A stretch of DNA of 49,222 nucleotides from a virus (IMGVR_UViG_3300033183_000010:1-49222); one strand, 5' to 3'. Positions 8,274-17,020 are shown, numbered from the stretch's first letter. Notes: a model not told the origin generated them from the letters alone. Translations and numbers: made by a program.

Positions 8274-10645
8274 TATGATGTCCTCAAGCCATAAGGTGTC
8301 TCGCCAAAATGTATAGCTCGTATACGCGATGAACCTGATACGCCTACCTCAAATGTATCTGAACGGTAGCCAGTAGGCAATCTAAATATGTCGTCTGTAC
8401 TTACAGACCCTTGGAAAACTAGCTGTTTGTCCACCCACAACTTAAACGTTACAGGCTGAACCCCAACGTTAAGTTTTTGGTACTGCGTCTGAGGGTCGCC
8501 GTTTAGTGTAAAGTTGTTTAAGTAACCGCCGGGTGTATAAGTTACACCGCCGCTTATATAATGGGTCGGCCCGTTTACTGTACCAATCTGCTGACTTCTA
8601 GCCCAAACTGCGCTGTTAAAGTTAGGAATACCATTGTTGTATGCAATGATATTTGCTGTCTGCTGACTACTTGTTTCAAAGTCTGCGACTACTCGCGCAG
8701 CACCAAGGTTAAGATAGTCTTTAGTGACAATAGTTTTTGACTTCCACTCTAACGGTGAAAGAATCTGATTTTCATTATCCCACTCATAGATGTCGCCGTC
8801 TGTACCGGAAACATAATACATAGTGCCAGTTTGCGGGTCAGAGTACGCAGCTGTAAATAAATACTGGATTTGGACAAAATACCCGCCAACTTTATCGTCT
8901 CGCTCAAAAATAAACGATTTAGCACTGTGTGACCCAAAATACTTTCCATCGTAGAAATGGCCGATAATAGTAGTAGGGTCTAAATCTTCGTTCCAAGTAT
9001 CCCAGTCGTGTACAAACTTAGTAATCATGTCGATGCCAGTGGTAGGACTCCATGAAGCCAACCCACCGTGTGTAGCCCAAACAACGCCGTAGCCCATATT
9101 TACAACGGAACGTTTGGAGTAGCAGGGATACAACGTGTCAATGCGTGCAGATACCATAGTGGCAGGGTCGTTACCTGATACTTGAAATGGGTATTCTTCC
9201 GTAAGCACAATGATATAACCTGACACAGCCTCAATGGCTACAATGTCAGAGTCAAACGTAAGTCTGTACTTTTCAGGCCACGCATGAGGTGTATCAGGAA
9301 ATGAAAAACATAGCTGGTTATTTACGAACCCAACTAGAATATTATTATGCGCGGCGATTAAACCTTGCATACCAGCTGGGGGAGGATCGTACTCTTCGGA
9401 CGGGATAATTGTTTCTAACCCCGTAACAAGAAAATCATCTGTAAAATCATAATTGCTGTCGCCCCAGTAACGAGCAGAGTTATCCAAACTTTCAGAGACA
9501 TCATGGTATACAGTTCCTGCAGTAGCCGTAGTAGTGCCTACATCAGTAGCAGTTTGCGCGTAAGTAAATGTATAGTCATCTACAACACTAACAACTGACC
9601 CGTCAGTAATATTAAAAGAACTGTCTGAGCAGCCGCTAATCTTAAACCGGTCATCAACAATAAAGTTATGTGGCTCAGATGTAGTAACAGTAGACACGTT
9701 GCTAGTGCGCGAAAACTCAGCAACAGTCAGCGGAAACCATAAAGTAGCCAACTGAAAATAATCCGTGGCAGAGGCTGAAACTACGCTTCGATACAACCTA
9801 ATACCACGGACAAAGTTGTCGCCGCTAGGAGCAGCGCTTGGGAGATTAGATACTGTTACTGTCTGCCCTTCTTTAATGTACTGCTCATTAGATACGTTAG
9901 AAGGTATAGACTCTTCATCCCACGGTGTAACCCATGTGTAGATATATGTTCTGATCTGTGTGTTACCGGCTAGGTCAGCACGACCTGTAGTGTTAGCTGT
10001 TTTAGAAACTTGGTCGCCAGAACTAAAATACTGAAAGTCTGTGCTGTTGATAACTGTAATTTCAACGTTCTTAGCATTAAACGATTTAGCTTCGTCAGAA
10101 GTGCCAAAATCACGGATTGTTACAATGTTGCCTGTCCGTAGGTTATGGGCGGCGCTACCATAAAAAGTAGCGTTGTTGCCGGAGTCACGCTCATAATGAG
10201 TTGCGTTAACTACACTAAAAGATGTTGCTGTGCCTGTAGCCTTAGTAGTTGGTAACGGCAAACCTAGCTCGTAGTACCCATTAGATACAGGATATGGCTC
10301 ACTGCCGTTAGTAGCCAAAGCATAGTCAGATACTTTAGGTACGCCGTCGCCGGTATAATAAAAACGTTGTGCATTATCCGCGCTATCAGACGCAATCGCA
10401 ATATCAACATCAGTAGCCCATGATAGCCAAACTAGACTGTCGTCAACCGGATTCCGTAAAGCATGTAAAGTCTTAATAGTTCCTGTACGCTCTGTATTAT
10501 CTACAATCACAGGCGTTCTGTAAGGAAGTAAATCACCAGAGTACAGTTTTACATTAAAAGCTGTCTGCGCTACGCCGTCAGGCAGTAGCTCTGATGAAAT
10601 CTTAGGTGCTTCACCTAGAAACTTTGTTAGCTTTACTGACGCCAT
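8273..10645 (-). CDS. Tail nozzle protein (T7 gp12-like tail tubular protein B)
   Basis: A 790-aa beta-rich protein. The N-terminus, with LLPDGVAQTAFNVKLYSGDL and later repeated beta-propeller-like segments (GLIAAHNNILVGFVNNQLC, AIEAVSGYIIVLTE, GVVWATHGGL), matches podovirus nozzle proteins, which form the distal tail tube. Length near 800 aa is normal for the family. It starts by TAATG overlap with the endolysin stop. Product assignment is from family resemblance and gene order. Confidence 0.65.
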   Translation of the reverse strand: MASVKLTKFLGEAPKISSELLPDGVAQTAFNVKLYSGDLLPYRTPVIVDNTERTGTIKTLHALRNPVDDSLVWLSWATDVDIAIASDSADNAQRFYYTGDGVPKVSDYALATNGSEPYPVSNGYYELGLPLPTTKATGTATSFSVVNATHYERDSGNNATFYGSAAHNLRTGNIVTIRDFGTSDEAKSFNAKNVEITVINSTDFQYFSSGDQVSKTANTTGRADLAGNTQIRTYIYTWVTPWDEESIPSNVSNEQYIKEGQTVTVSNLPSAAPSGDNFVRGIRLYRSVVSASATDYFQLATLWFPLTVAEFSRTSNVSTVTTSEPHNFIVDDRFKISGCSDSSFNITDGSVVSVVDDYTFTYAQTATDVGTTTATAGTVYHDVSESLDNSARYWGDSNYDFTDDFLVTGLETIIPSEEYDPPPAGMQGLIAAHNNILVGFVNNQLCFSFPDTPHAWPEKYRLTFDSDIVAIEAVSGYIIVLTEEYPFQVSGNDPATMVSARIDTLYPCYSKRSVVNMGYGVVWATHGGLASWSPTTGIDMITKFVHDWDTWNEDLDPTTIIGHFYDGKYFGSHSAKSFIFERDDKVGGYFVQIQYLFTAAYSDPQTGTMYYVSGTDGDIYEWDNENQILSPLEWKSKTIVTKDYLNLGAARVVADFETSSQQTANIIAYNNGIPNFNSAVWARSQQIGTVNGPTHYISGGVTYTPGGYLNNFTLNGDPQTQYQKLNVGVQPVTFKLWVDKQLVFQGSVSTDDIFRLPTGYRSDTFEVGVSGSSRIRAIHFGETPYGLRTS

Positions 10646-11157
10646 TAGTCCACCATTTTCAAAGCAGCTTCGTATGTCTCTTTATTTCTGCGTGTCCAGC
10701 CTTTTCCGAAGCTGTCAAACGTAGATAAAGATTCATAGAAACTTTGCCTGATATTCTTATAATTTTCAATAGACTTCTCTACCCCGTGGTGATGGATATA
10801 TTCATCAAGTGTGCGTAAAGTATTAGGGCCAATGCCGCCGTCTACTTCAGTATCAATCATAGCCTGCAGCTTTTTAGCAGCACGCCCAGGCCCAGAGTTT
10901 ACAGCCCAGTCAAATACCGCAAGGTCAAAACCTGCGGGTAGATCGTCGGCTTTTACTTTATGCCAGTAGTTCTTCTCATACAGCGGAGCAACATCTTCCT
11001 TTGTAAGCTCCGTCATAGGTTTAGTGCCGCCCCATGCTTCCCACACACGTTTGGTTACACCGAGATTAGTTTCGCCCCCAGGATCGCGTGGATGATTTAC
11101 CCAGCCTCCTTCATGGTGCAATACAATATCTAAGCAGTGCTGAAAGTTCCCTTTCAT
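10645..11157 (-). CDS. Endolysin, GH108 family muramidase with peptidoglycan-binding C-terminus
   Basis: A 170-aa protein. The HHEGGW motif near the N-terminus carries the catalytic Glu (Glu16). The following DPGGETNLGVTKRVW and the FDWAVNSGPGRAAKKLQ segment (about residues 80-100) are characteristic of glycosyl hydrolase 108, followed by the usual PG_binding_3-type tail with DGGIGPNTL. It would cleave host peptidoglycan at lysis. There is no signal peptide, so release by the adjacent holin is expected. The ATGA overlap with the holin gene gives a compact lysis pair. Confidence 0.92.
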   Translation of the reverse strand: MKGNFQHCLDIVLHHEGGWVNHPRDPGGETNLGVTKRVWEAWGGTKPMTELTKEDVAPLYEKNYWHKVKADDLPAGFDLAVFDWAVNSGPGRAAKKLQAMIDTEVDGGIGPNTLRTLDEYIHHHGVEKSIENYKNIRQSFYESLSTFDSFGKGWTRRNKETYEAALKMVD

Positions 11158-11549
11158 TTAGTCAATCCTTTTGCTTTCTCGAATGTGCGGAGACCGCCCA
11201 ACCCGAGCATACCTAGTAGCACAGTCATAAGACTATCCATGTCAAACGCTGGCAAGTCTGGTGCTGCCATACCTGCGTAGGCAAAACCAAATGTAATCAT
11301 AGGCACTAAAACAAAGTGCCATATCATCGCAAAACTAAGACCCCAGCCGAGAAAGGGACGCCAACCAGCGACAAAAATGGAACGGTGTGACGCTTCCATC
11401 TTATTTATTTCAAGCTGGCCCATTGCCTGCTCGTGCATTTGTTTTTCCGCCATAGTGGCTATCTCGTGAGCGAGCTTAGCCTTCTGGTCTTTATCCTCGA
11501 TGAACTTATCGAGCAGCCCTGTAACTGGGCCAATCAAAGCCTGTAGCAT
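11154..11549 (-). CDS. Holin, gene-transfer-agent 3-TM type
   Basis: A 131-aa protein with an N-terminal helical region (KFIEDKDQKAKLAHE, then WRPFLGWGLSFAMIWH) and membrane segments at about residues 62-88 and 105-120. This resembles the three-TM holin family first described from gene transfer agents. It would permeabilise the inner membrane to release the GH108 endolysin encoded directly after it. Start and stop overlap both neighbours. Confidence 0.82.
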   Translation of the reverse strand: MLQALIGPVTGLLDKFIEDKDQKAKLAHEIATMAEKQMHEQAMGQLEINKMEASHRSIFVAGWRPFLGWGLSFAMIWHFVLVPMITFGFAYAGMAAPDLPAFDMDSLMTVLLGMLGLGGLRTFEKAKGLTK

Positions 11550-11818
11550 CAGTTTCCTCCTTTAGCTTCCAGTAACTTTAACCTGACTTGCAGGTCGTGG
11601 ATTCGAGTAATAATGTCTTCTTTTAATTCTTGTCGTGCTATTGCGTTATCTGGGCTAGGAATAATTTGGCCGTTAGGGTCAATAAGCATCATCATGTTGC
11701 CACGTATCTCAGTAATATCTTGGTGTATATCATTGACTGACGATATAACCCACCACATTGCTGCAAGCAACAGTGGCGTCAAACTCGCCAAAATTTTTGA
11801 TATATCTACGCCTTTCAT
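11549..11818 (-). CDS. Small membrane-anchored coiled-coil protein, possible inner-membrane spanin
   Basis: An 89-aa protein with one N-terminal membrane segment (residues about 7-27, ILASLTPLLLAAMWWVISSV) followed by a charged helical C-terminus (ELKEDIITRIHDLQVRLKLLEAK). The topology and its place next to holin and endolysin fit an Rz-like inner-membrane spanin or a holin regulator. No diagnostic motif was seen. TAATG coupling to its neighbour supports membership of the lysis operon. Confidence 0.5.
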   Translation of the reverse strand: MKGVDISKILASLTPLLLAAMWWVISSVNDIHQDITEIRGNMMMLIDPNGQIIPSPDNAIARQELKEDIITRIHDLQVRLKLLEAKGGN

Positions 11819-12045
11819 TAGTACACCTTAACGCTTCCTTCCTTTATATGCCGTGGCTCACAATAAGCCGTAGCTTTTAATTCTGGGGGTACATACTCCT
11901 TATACCTATAATTCCCAAACCGTTTTGTCACTTGTGCCGCATACCAGTTGCAGTCTGTAATTGAATAAAAATACATATCTCCACTTACTAACTTTTTACC
12001 ATCCCCTTGTCCGATGTAAAGTAATAATAAAAACACATGAATCAT
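11818..12045 (-). CDS. Small secreted-looking protein with two cysteines
   Basis: A 75-aa protein. A hydrophobic N-terminus (residues 1-12) could be a signal or anchor. The rest is polar with a TDCNWYAAQVTKRFG segment and a second Cys in AYCEPRH, which may pair in the periplasm. Similar short proteins are familiar from marine phage genomes. It lies in the lysis cassette and overlaps both neighbours by ATGA or TAATG. An outer spanin role is possible but there is no lipobox. Function unknown. Confidence 0.5.
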   Translation of the reverse strand: MIHVFLLLLYIGQGDGKKLVSGDMYFYSITDCNWYAAQVTKRFGNYRYKEYVPPELKATAYCEPRHIKEGSVKVY

Positions 12046-12266
12046 TTACTCTCTTTCGGGTGATCTTTGTGTTCGTGCCCCATCCATATACCGAAGACGC
12101 CCGTCATAACGCCCATAACCACAGAAACGAAAGCGCTCTGGGAGGCAGTGGGGTCTTCCAAGGCCATGAACCATTCAGCACATCTCCAGCTCATAGCGGT
12201 AGATACCAGCATCATTAAGCGAGGTAATATTTTCCACCTGAGAAACTGTTCCACTGTAATCGGCAT
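12042..12266 (-). CDS. Small membrane protein, holin-like
   Basis: A 74-aa protein. The start at 12266 was chosen because ATG overlaps the previous stop (TAATG) with GAGGGG 5 nt upstream; a longer version beginning at 12302 would overlap the neighbour. Two hydrophobic segments are visible (about residues 10-28, and 46-64 with VVMGVMTGVFGIWMG), and the C-terminus is charged (HEHKDHPKE). The topology fits a second holin or antiholin of the lysis cassette. This is inferred from context. Confidence 0.5.
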   Translation of the reverse strand: MPITVEQFLRWKILPRLMMLVSTAMSWRCAEWFMALEDPTASQSAFVSVVMGVMTGVFGIWMGHEHKDHPKESK

Positions 12267-12709
12267 TAGCCCCTCGCCTGTTTTGCAAGAATAAGAAACC
12301 ACACAAACAGAGCTAGCCCAGCAACGCCTAGAATCATAGCGCCCGCTAGGATAGTAATTTCGATAATTTCTTTGCGTCTGCGTCTAGCCGCTTCTTCAGC
12401 TTCTCTGCGAGCGACACGAGCATCTTTTTGGAACTTAACCCAATCGGCCCAGAGGCCAGGTCTCCCAGCGTAGATCATATACTGCCTCAACTCCTCTTCC
12501 TGTTCTTTAACGCGCTCTAGCGCCATGAACTCTTCGAAGTCTGTCGACTGGTGCGCAGCTTTCTTTTTATTTACCTTCCGCTGTAAGTCTTCCTTAGCGT
12601 TGGTTATTTCGCCAATTTTACCAGCAAATTGACTAAGCTCACGCCCATTTGCGATTGCTTGTTTTATAACCGCAAATGCGGCGTTGGCGGCGGCGAGTTC
12701 TGCTAACAT
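12266..12709 (-). CDS. Coiled-coil protein with C-terminal membrane anchor
   Basis: A 147-aa protein. Residues about 30-115 are highly charged and helical (EDLQRKVNKKKAAH, ARREAEEAARRRRKE), followed by a single hydrophobic segment at about residues 117-142. The arrangement gives a tail-anchored cytoplasmic coiled coil. It belongs to the lysis/tail-end gene group. No family function is known to me. Confidence 0.5.
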   Translation of the reverse strand: MLAELAAANAAFAVIKQAIANGRELSQFAGKIGEITNAKEDLQRKVNKKKAAHQSTDFEEFMALERVKEQEEELRQYMIYAGRPGLWADWVKFQKDARVARREAEEAARRRRKEIIEITILAGAMILGVAGLALFVWFLILAKQARG

Positions 12710-12739
12710 AATAAACCATCCTCTCGTCCGCCTTTCAAG

Positions 12740-12898
12740 TTACTTCTTCTTCGCAGGTTTTTTCTTTGTTGGCTTTAGCTTAAGGCATTTGCCAGCGGCT
12801 TTACATTTAGCCGGTGCAGGGCAACTAGAACACGGCTTAAATACTTTACCACCACGCTTGTAAGACATAGTGGTTTTCTTTTTCTTGTCGTTCATCAT
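12740..12898 (-). CDS. Small lysine-rich protein with four cysteines
   Basis: A 52-aa protein. The ATG at 12898 overlaps the upstream stop codon (ATGATGA), and AGGAGG lies a few nucleotides before it, so this short frame is likely real. The sequence has the Cys pattern KPCSSCPAPAKCKAAGKC and a Lys-rich tail. It could be a tiny zinc-binding or nucleic-acid-binding protein. Function unknown. Confidence 0.5.
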   Translation of the reverse strand: MMNDKKKKTTMSYKRGGKVFKPCSSCPAPAKCKAAGKCLKLKPTKKKPAKKK

Positions 12899-13083
12899 GC
12901 TGAACCTCCTAGCAAAACAGCGGCTAACACTGAGGCTAGCCCAACAATAATCGCACCGCAGGCTACGATTAGAATCCTTTCAAGACGATCTACCCGCGTT
13001 ATAAAGGTCTGATACCTTTCGGCACAGACCGCTTCATGCGTGAGCAACTCTTGTTGGATTTCAGCTACTGTCATTTTCGCCAC
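12895..13083 (-). CDS. Small single-TM protein
   Basis: A 62-aa protein with a short helical N-terminus and a C-terminal membrane segment (residues about 37-58). GTG at 13083 is preferred as start because GGAGG lies 6 nt upstream. An in-frame ATG at 13074 is the alternative and has poorer spacing. It overlaps the upstream gene by 23 nt. The topology is like XhlA-type lysis accessory proteins, but without sequence proof. Confidence 0.45.
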   Translation of the reverse strand: MAKMTVAEIQQELLTHEAVCAERYQTFITRVDRLERILIVACGAIIVGLASVLAAVLLGGSA

Positions 13084-13240
13084 GCATCGCCTCCAACACT
13101 GCCTGAGTTTGATCTTCTACTTTAATCTCAGGTTCTTCTGGTAAATCTGGTTCTTCCACTAACACGCAATCGTCAGGCACTTTGTCTGCTGTTCTAGCAA
13201 ACGTGCCGTTAGGAAACATGTATAGTGGAGTCCGTTTCAT
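13061..13240 (-). CDS. Small hypothetical protein
   Basis: A 59-aa frame from ATG 13240 to TGA 13061. The N-terminus KRTPLYMFPNGTFART is followed by an acidic Pro/Glu-rich stretch (EEPDLPEEPEIKVED). It fills the gap between two genes with normal spacing and overlaps the next gene by 23 nt, which supports coding. No function recognised. Confidence 0.4.
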   Translation of the reverse strand: MKRTPLYMFPNGTFARTADKVPDDCVLVEEPDLPEEPEIKVEDQTQAVLEAMRGENDSS

Positions 13241-13242
13241 GT

Positions 13243-13482
13243 TTATACTTTCGGGTAATTATCTTTAACGGCTTGAATCTGTGCCGCCATTTCTTCTGGG
13301 AAAACACCCGCGTGAAATAACGCATCAAGTTGGTCGCCGATAGGTGGATAGGTCAGCGCCCGCATAACTCTGTAATCATCAGAAACTACAGGAATACCTG
13401 ATGCCTCGGGGATTGGCCCGTCTACCTGCGTGTCTTCATCAGCAGGAGTAATTTTCCCGTCTAAAAATTCTATATCCGCCAT
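13243..13482 (-). CDS. Small tail-associated protein
   Basis: A 79-aa acidic protein whose C-terminal half has the pattern YPPIGDQLDALFHAGVFPEE followed by a KDNYPK end. The YP-I-DQLD…K-YPK form is common in small proteins beside tail fibre genes of marine phages. It follows the fibre gene by 15 nt, with an AGGAGG-like site before its ATG. Possibly a fibre-assembly or accessory factor. Inferred. Confidence 0.5.
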   Translation of the reverse strand: MADIEFLDGKITPADEDTQVDGPIPEASGIPVVSDDYRVMRALTYPPIGDQLDALFHAGVFPEEMAAQIQAVKDNYPKV

Positions 13483-13497
13483 AACTCCTCCTTTCTA

Positions 13498-14835
13498 TTA
13501 TAATGTTACCTTAACATAACCTTGGCCTGTTCTTAGACCAACATTTGTTTGTGACGCACCGTCAGCTGTGTGAGTATAACTACCGCCACCTGTTTCTATA
13601 TCATTACCTTGATTACCGTTGTAGGACATTGCATGACCACCGTTGTAACCGCCGCCACCAGCGCCTGCACCGCCGTCACGACCTGTGGAACCGCCGCCAC
13701 CAAATCCACCGTGGCCACTACTTTCATTAAAACCACCGATGCCACCTGATATTAAGGACGCACCACCACTATGTTTTTTAGTTGTTGAATCACCAATACC
13801 ACCTGCGCTACCAGTGCGAAGCCAGCCACCGCCACCGCCGCCCTGCCAGGAGTTTACAAGCCCGGAGTTTGTAGCGTAATTTAATTGCCAAACTGAACCA
13901 AACCCACCTTCGGGTACCCCCGAATTAGTATATGTAGCATCTCGGGCAGATTGCGCAGAGTTAATTGAGTTACTAGAAAAACCAGCGCCGCCGCCTCCGA
14001 TTGATAGAGGAATCAATATATGGTAATCACCAAACCGTCTTATCACAGAACAAGCTGATGCTCCGTGCCCGCCATAATTACTTGTGTCAGAAACATTTTG
14101 GGTACCTTGTTGCCCAACTTGAATCCTAAGCACTTCTCCTGCTTTAAGTGTATGGGTACTTTTTACAATAGCACCTCTGCCATCATAACTAGTTACTCGC
14201 CCTGCACCTGCGGTTTCAATCTCGTAGTTACCATCTTTAGGTACTACCCAATACTGAATACCTTCAATTACATAGAACCTTGCTTTGTTAGTTCTCCAGT
14301 CTGATTCGTTTGTTTCAGAACTATAGGCTGAAGTACACGCAGAATAACTTGGCCCCACACGACCAGTTGCTGAACAGTTAGTAAAAGTGATAGTTCCAGA
14401 AAAAGCATATAGATCACCATCAATACCGTATTCGGAAGGTAGAGTTAGTGTCTTACCTGACAAATCTTGAGTTGTTGCCAACATTGCTGACGTAACAGTA
14501 CCTGTACCAGGTGTGGCATCAGCTACGGCTTCTGTGTAAATAGCGTCAAATAGCGCAGCTACAGGGCGGAGTTCAAACCTATCACCAATAGAAAATGCTT
14601 GTGCTGTAGCGTTGTCTTGTGCACGAGTCACAGTCATAGAATCACTAGACCGTGCAGTTACCTTTACGATCTCGAGATTATTAGAAGTATCAACGAGAGT
14701 ACCGTAAAAATAGTCGCCAGCACCAAGCGTAGGAAATCTTGAACCCTGCCCTGAGTCCAGAGTAATTGTAGTGTCAGAAGAACTAATACCAGCTGACAAA
14801 GTGCCAAAAGCATTATTTGCAACTTTTACGCCCAT
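13498..14835 (-). CDS. Tail fibre protein with glycine-rich C-terminal domain (paralogue of 15413-17008)
   Basis: A 445-aa protein. Residues 1-95 are clearly paralogous to the N-terminus of the fibre gene at 15413-17008 (shared ISSSDT, GQG-RFPTL, DTSNNLE-VK-TARSSD and IGDR-EL positions) and probably dock the fibre to the tail. The middle is unrelated. Residues about 265-445 are a Gly-rich distal domain of the kind that forms polyglycine sandwich receptor-binding tips. The ATG follows directly on the upstream gene's end. Confidence 0.7.
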   Translation of the reverse strand: MGVKVANNAFGTLSAGISSSDTTITLDSGQGSRFPTLGAGDYFYGTLVDTSNNLEIVKVTARSSDSMTVTRAQDNATAQAFSIGDRFELRPVAALFDAIYTEAVADATPGTGTVTSAMLATTQDLSGKTLTLPSEYGIDGDLYAFSGTITFTNCSATGRVGPSYSACTSAYSSETNESDWRTNKARFYVIEGIQYWVVPKDGNYEIETAGAGRVTSYDGRGAIVKSTHTLKAGEVLRIQVGQQGTQNVSDTSNYGGHGASACSVIRRFGDYHILIPLSIGGGGAGFSSNSINSAQSARDATYTNSGVPEGGFGSVWQLNYATNSGLVNSWQGGGGGGWLRTGSAGGIGDSTTKKHSGGASLISGGIGGFNESSGHGGFGGGGSTGRDGGAGAGGGGYNGGHAMSYNGNQGNDIETGGGSYTHTADGASQTNVGLRTGQGYVKVTL

Positions 14836-15263
14836 TACTCATCCTCCGTAATCTGGACCCAACCTTCAGTCTTAGGATTCGCAGTGTCTTCTTCATAGTC
14901 TATATCAGACCACGCATACCCGTAGTCGTCATCAGGTGCTGGGAAAGGAGGCTCCCAACGATAAGTAGACGTATTTAAAGTCCAGTATTTATGAGGTCTT
15001 GGTGGGTAAAATCCCGTACCGTCGTAGTTCCATCCGACAGCGGGATAGTTAAATCGTTGTCGACCTTCGTCAGCGGCAATAACTGTATCTTGGTCGTCTA
15101 CCGGTAGCCCTGTCTGGGGGTCGTAGTAAACATTATTTTTAATGTTGTAGCTACACTTAACCCACTCCCCCGGAGATTCATCTACAAAATCATCGAAGAA
15201 GTCAGGCTCGGCAACAATCATGTTTATGACTTCACCGTACAACACTTTTGCATAATGAGCCAT
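14835..15263 (-). CDS. Virion-associated protein, marine-phage family
   Basis: A 142-aa protein rich in Tyr, Trp and Asp. It contains YNIKNNVYYDP, FNYPAVGWNYDGTGFYPPRPHKYW and WEPPFPAP. This aromatic/proline pattern (GIGY…F-PP-PY-SW-L…W-PP-P) is familiar from small structural proteins of marine cyanophages and related phages. It sits between the two glycine-rich fibre genes. Likely a fibre or tail accessory protein; exact role unknown. Confidence 0.55.
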   Translation of the reverse strand: MAHYAKVLYGEVINMIVAEPDFFDDFVDESPGEWVKCSYNIKNNVYYDPQTGLPVDDQDTVIAADEGRQRFNYPAVGWNYDGTGFYPPRPHKYWTLNTSTYRWEPPFPAPDDDYGYAWSDIDYEEDTANPKTEGWVQITEDE

Positions 15264-15416
15264 TTACCACCTTCCTTCCGCGCATGAAGCGTGTTTAGAC
15301 GCGCATAAAGTAAGGAGGAAACACCCGCACTGTCCACACCTTACACCTTTCTTACTTGGGCACGTCTCACATATAGCGCGACGTGCTTTCCTAATCTCTT
15401 TATGGACAACTATCAT
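15264..15416 (-). CDS. Small cysteine-rich zinc-ribbon-like protein
   Basis: A 50-aa frame. The ATG at 15416 overlaps the fibre stop (ATGA), and the stop abuts the next ATG. The spacing CETCP…CGQCGC…C…C ending in GRW resembles a family of tiny phage Cys-rich proteins whose form is C-x2-C…C-x-C…CP-GKW. It probably binds a metal ion. Its place among fibre genes suggests an assembly or structural role. That is inferred. Confidence 0.6.
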   Translation of the reverse strand: MIVVHKEIRKARRAICETCPSKKGVRCGQCGCFLLTLCASKHASCAEGRW

Positions 15417-17008
15417 AATGTATACCTTATAACTACGATACCTGAACCACCGTTGCCACCGTCAGTATTGCTGTTAGCGTACCCGCCGCCACCGCCGCCA
15501 CCGCCGCCAGTGTTAGCCGTTGCAGCATTACCGTCGTTACCGCTAATAGTTCCGCCGGAACCGCCACCGCCAGAGCCACCTGCGCCGGGGTTGTTTGCAC
15601 CGCCTGCGCCACCTCCGCCGCCGCCAGCTCTAGTAACTGAAGCACCTGTAATGGTCGATGCTCGCCCAGCGCCGCCATAGCCAGAGGCTGAAGTTGTGGT
15701 TGTTTGTCCAACAGCAGCTGCACCGCCGCCGCCATGAGATGCACCTGAAAGTGTGCCAGCTCCGCCGCCGCCTGCGTAACCCTGTCCAGAAGTACCTGCA
15801 CCAGCAGCACCGCTAGCATCGCAAGAAGCTCCACCGCCAGACCCGCCGGACAAACCGCCACCATTACGGTTGCCGCCACCGCCACCGCCTGTAGACGTTT
15901 TGGAAAACACAGACGAATTACCGCCTGAAGTACCTTTCACGTCTTGTGTTTGAGAGCCTGCGCCGCCTGCGCCGACTGTAACGGTATAGTTTGTTCCACC
16001 TGTAAACGACGCCGCCGCTTCTGCGGATGCTCCGCCGCCCGAAGTCTCACTATTCCAAGAGGAACGATACCCCCCAGCTCCGCCGCCGCCACCGCCGCAG
16101 TCGTTGTTATTTTGAGCAACGCCGCCACCGCCACCGCCAGCTACAATCAGGAAGCTTGCAGACGTAGTGGGGAACCCAGAAGGGACGGAAAAAGTACCCG
16201 ACGTAGTGAAAGTGTGGATACGATCAGAACCGGATGTAGTTATTGTACCGCCAGAAGGTAGCCCTACAGCGGTCTTGCTAACTGCACCAGAAGTCATGCC
16301 GTCGCTGTTAGTAACGCTTACAGATACAACATTACCAGATGTAACATTACTATAAACTGTCGAAGGTACTGTGACCGTAGCCGCTGTGTCAGAAGTCGGT
16401 GTAACTGTTACATCTACGTCAATAGAATCAGAAGACTGTGTAAAGTTAACAACTAGATTAGATGCTAAGAACCCAGAGCCTGAAAGCGTTAATGTAGTAC
16501 CTGTACCAGCATATATAGTACCTGTAACAGTTGTTAGCTGGGCAACTCGAGCCGCGATCTTATACCAGTTAGTACCGTCGCTATACATAACAACTTCTTC
16601 ATCAGAGTTATATCGTATACGCCCTGTACCCGCCGAAGGCTCCTGTGCGTCAGTACCTGTAGGTAAATCAAAATAACCCGTAGACGAGGTATCCTTGTCA
16701 TAAGGGTTAGTCGAATCTTCTAGGGCTGCTGCTGTTACACGAAGCTCTACACGATCACCGATAGCAAACGCACGAGCAGTTGTTGACTCTTGCGCTCGTG
16801 TAATCGTTAAAACGTCTGATGATCTAGCAGTACACTTAACAACCTCTAAGTTATTAGAAGTGTCGATAAGTGTGATGTAAAAGTAATCGCTAGCCGTAAG
16901 GGTAGGGAAACGGGCACCTTGCCCACTAGATAACGTAAGACTAGTATCGCTAGAGCTTATACTCGCATTTAACGTGCCGTAGGCATTGTTAGAAAATTTG
17001 ATGCCCAT
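15413..17008 (-). CDS. Tail fibre protein: shared anchor, Ig/TIG-like domain, glycine-rich tip
   Basis: A 531-aa protein. Residues 1-95 are shared with the fibre at 13498-14835. Residues about 100-150 hold a short fibre-type segment (GRIRYNSDEEVVMYSDGTNWYKI) of the kind frequent at fibre N-termini. Residues about 160-250 look like an IPT/TIG immunoglobulin-like domain (LTLSGSGF…NLVVNF…VSVTNSDG). From about 288 to the end the protein is extremely Gly-rich, with runs of six to eight Gly. It is probably the main receptor-contacting fibre; the domain calls are by pattern. Confidence 0.7.
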   Translation of the reverse strand: MGIKFSNNAYGTLNASISSSDTSLTLSSGQGARFPTLTASDYFYITLIDTSNNLEVVKCTARSSDVLTITRAQESTTARAFAIGDRVELRVTAAALEDSTNPYDKDTSSTGYFDLPTGTDAQEPSAGTGRIRYNSDEEVVMYSDGTNWYKIAARVAQLTTVTGTIYAGTGTTLTLSGSGFLASNLVVNFTQSSDSIDVDVTVTPTSDTAATVTVPSTVYSNVTSGNVVSVSVTNSDGMTSGAVSKTAVGLPSGGTITTSGSDRIHTFTTSGTFSVPSGFPTTSASFLIVAGGGGGGVAQNNNDCGGGGGGAGGYRSSWNSETSGGGASAEAAASFTGGTNYTVTVGAGGAGSQTQDVKGTSGGNSSVFSKTSTGGGGGGNRNGGGLSGGSGGGASCDASGAAGAGTSGQGYAGGGGAGTLSGASHGGGGAAAVGQTTTTSASGYGGAGRASTITGASVTRAGGGGGGAGGANNPGAGGSGGGGSGGTISGNDGNAATANTGGGGGGGGGYANSNTDGGNGGSGIVVIRYTL

Positions 17009-17020
17009 TTCCTAAATTCC

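Noticed and set aside
15402-15680. Plus-strand proline-rich frame opposite the glycine-rich fibre gene
   Set aside because: GGN codons for Gly read as NCC on the other strand give Pro-rich shadows; it has no ribosome site and lies fully inside a well supported gene.
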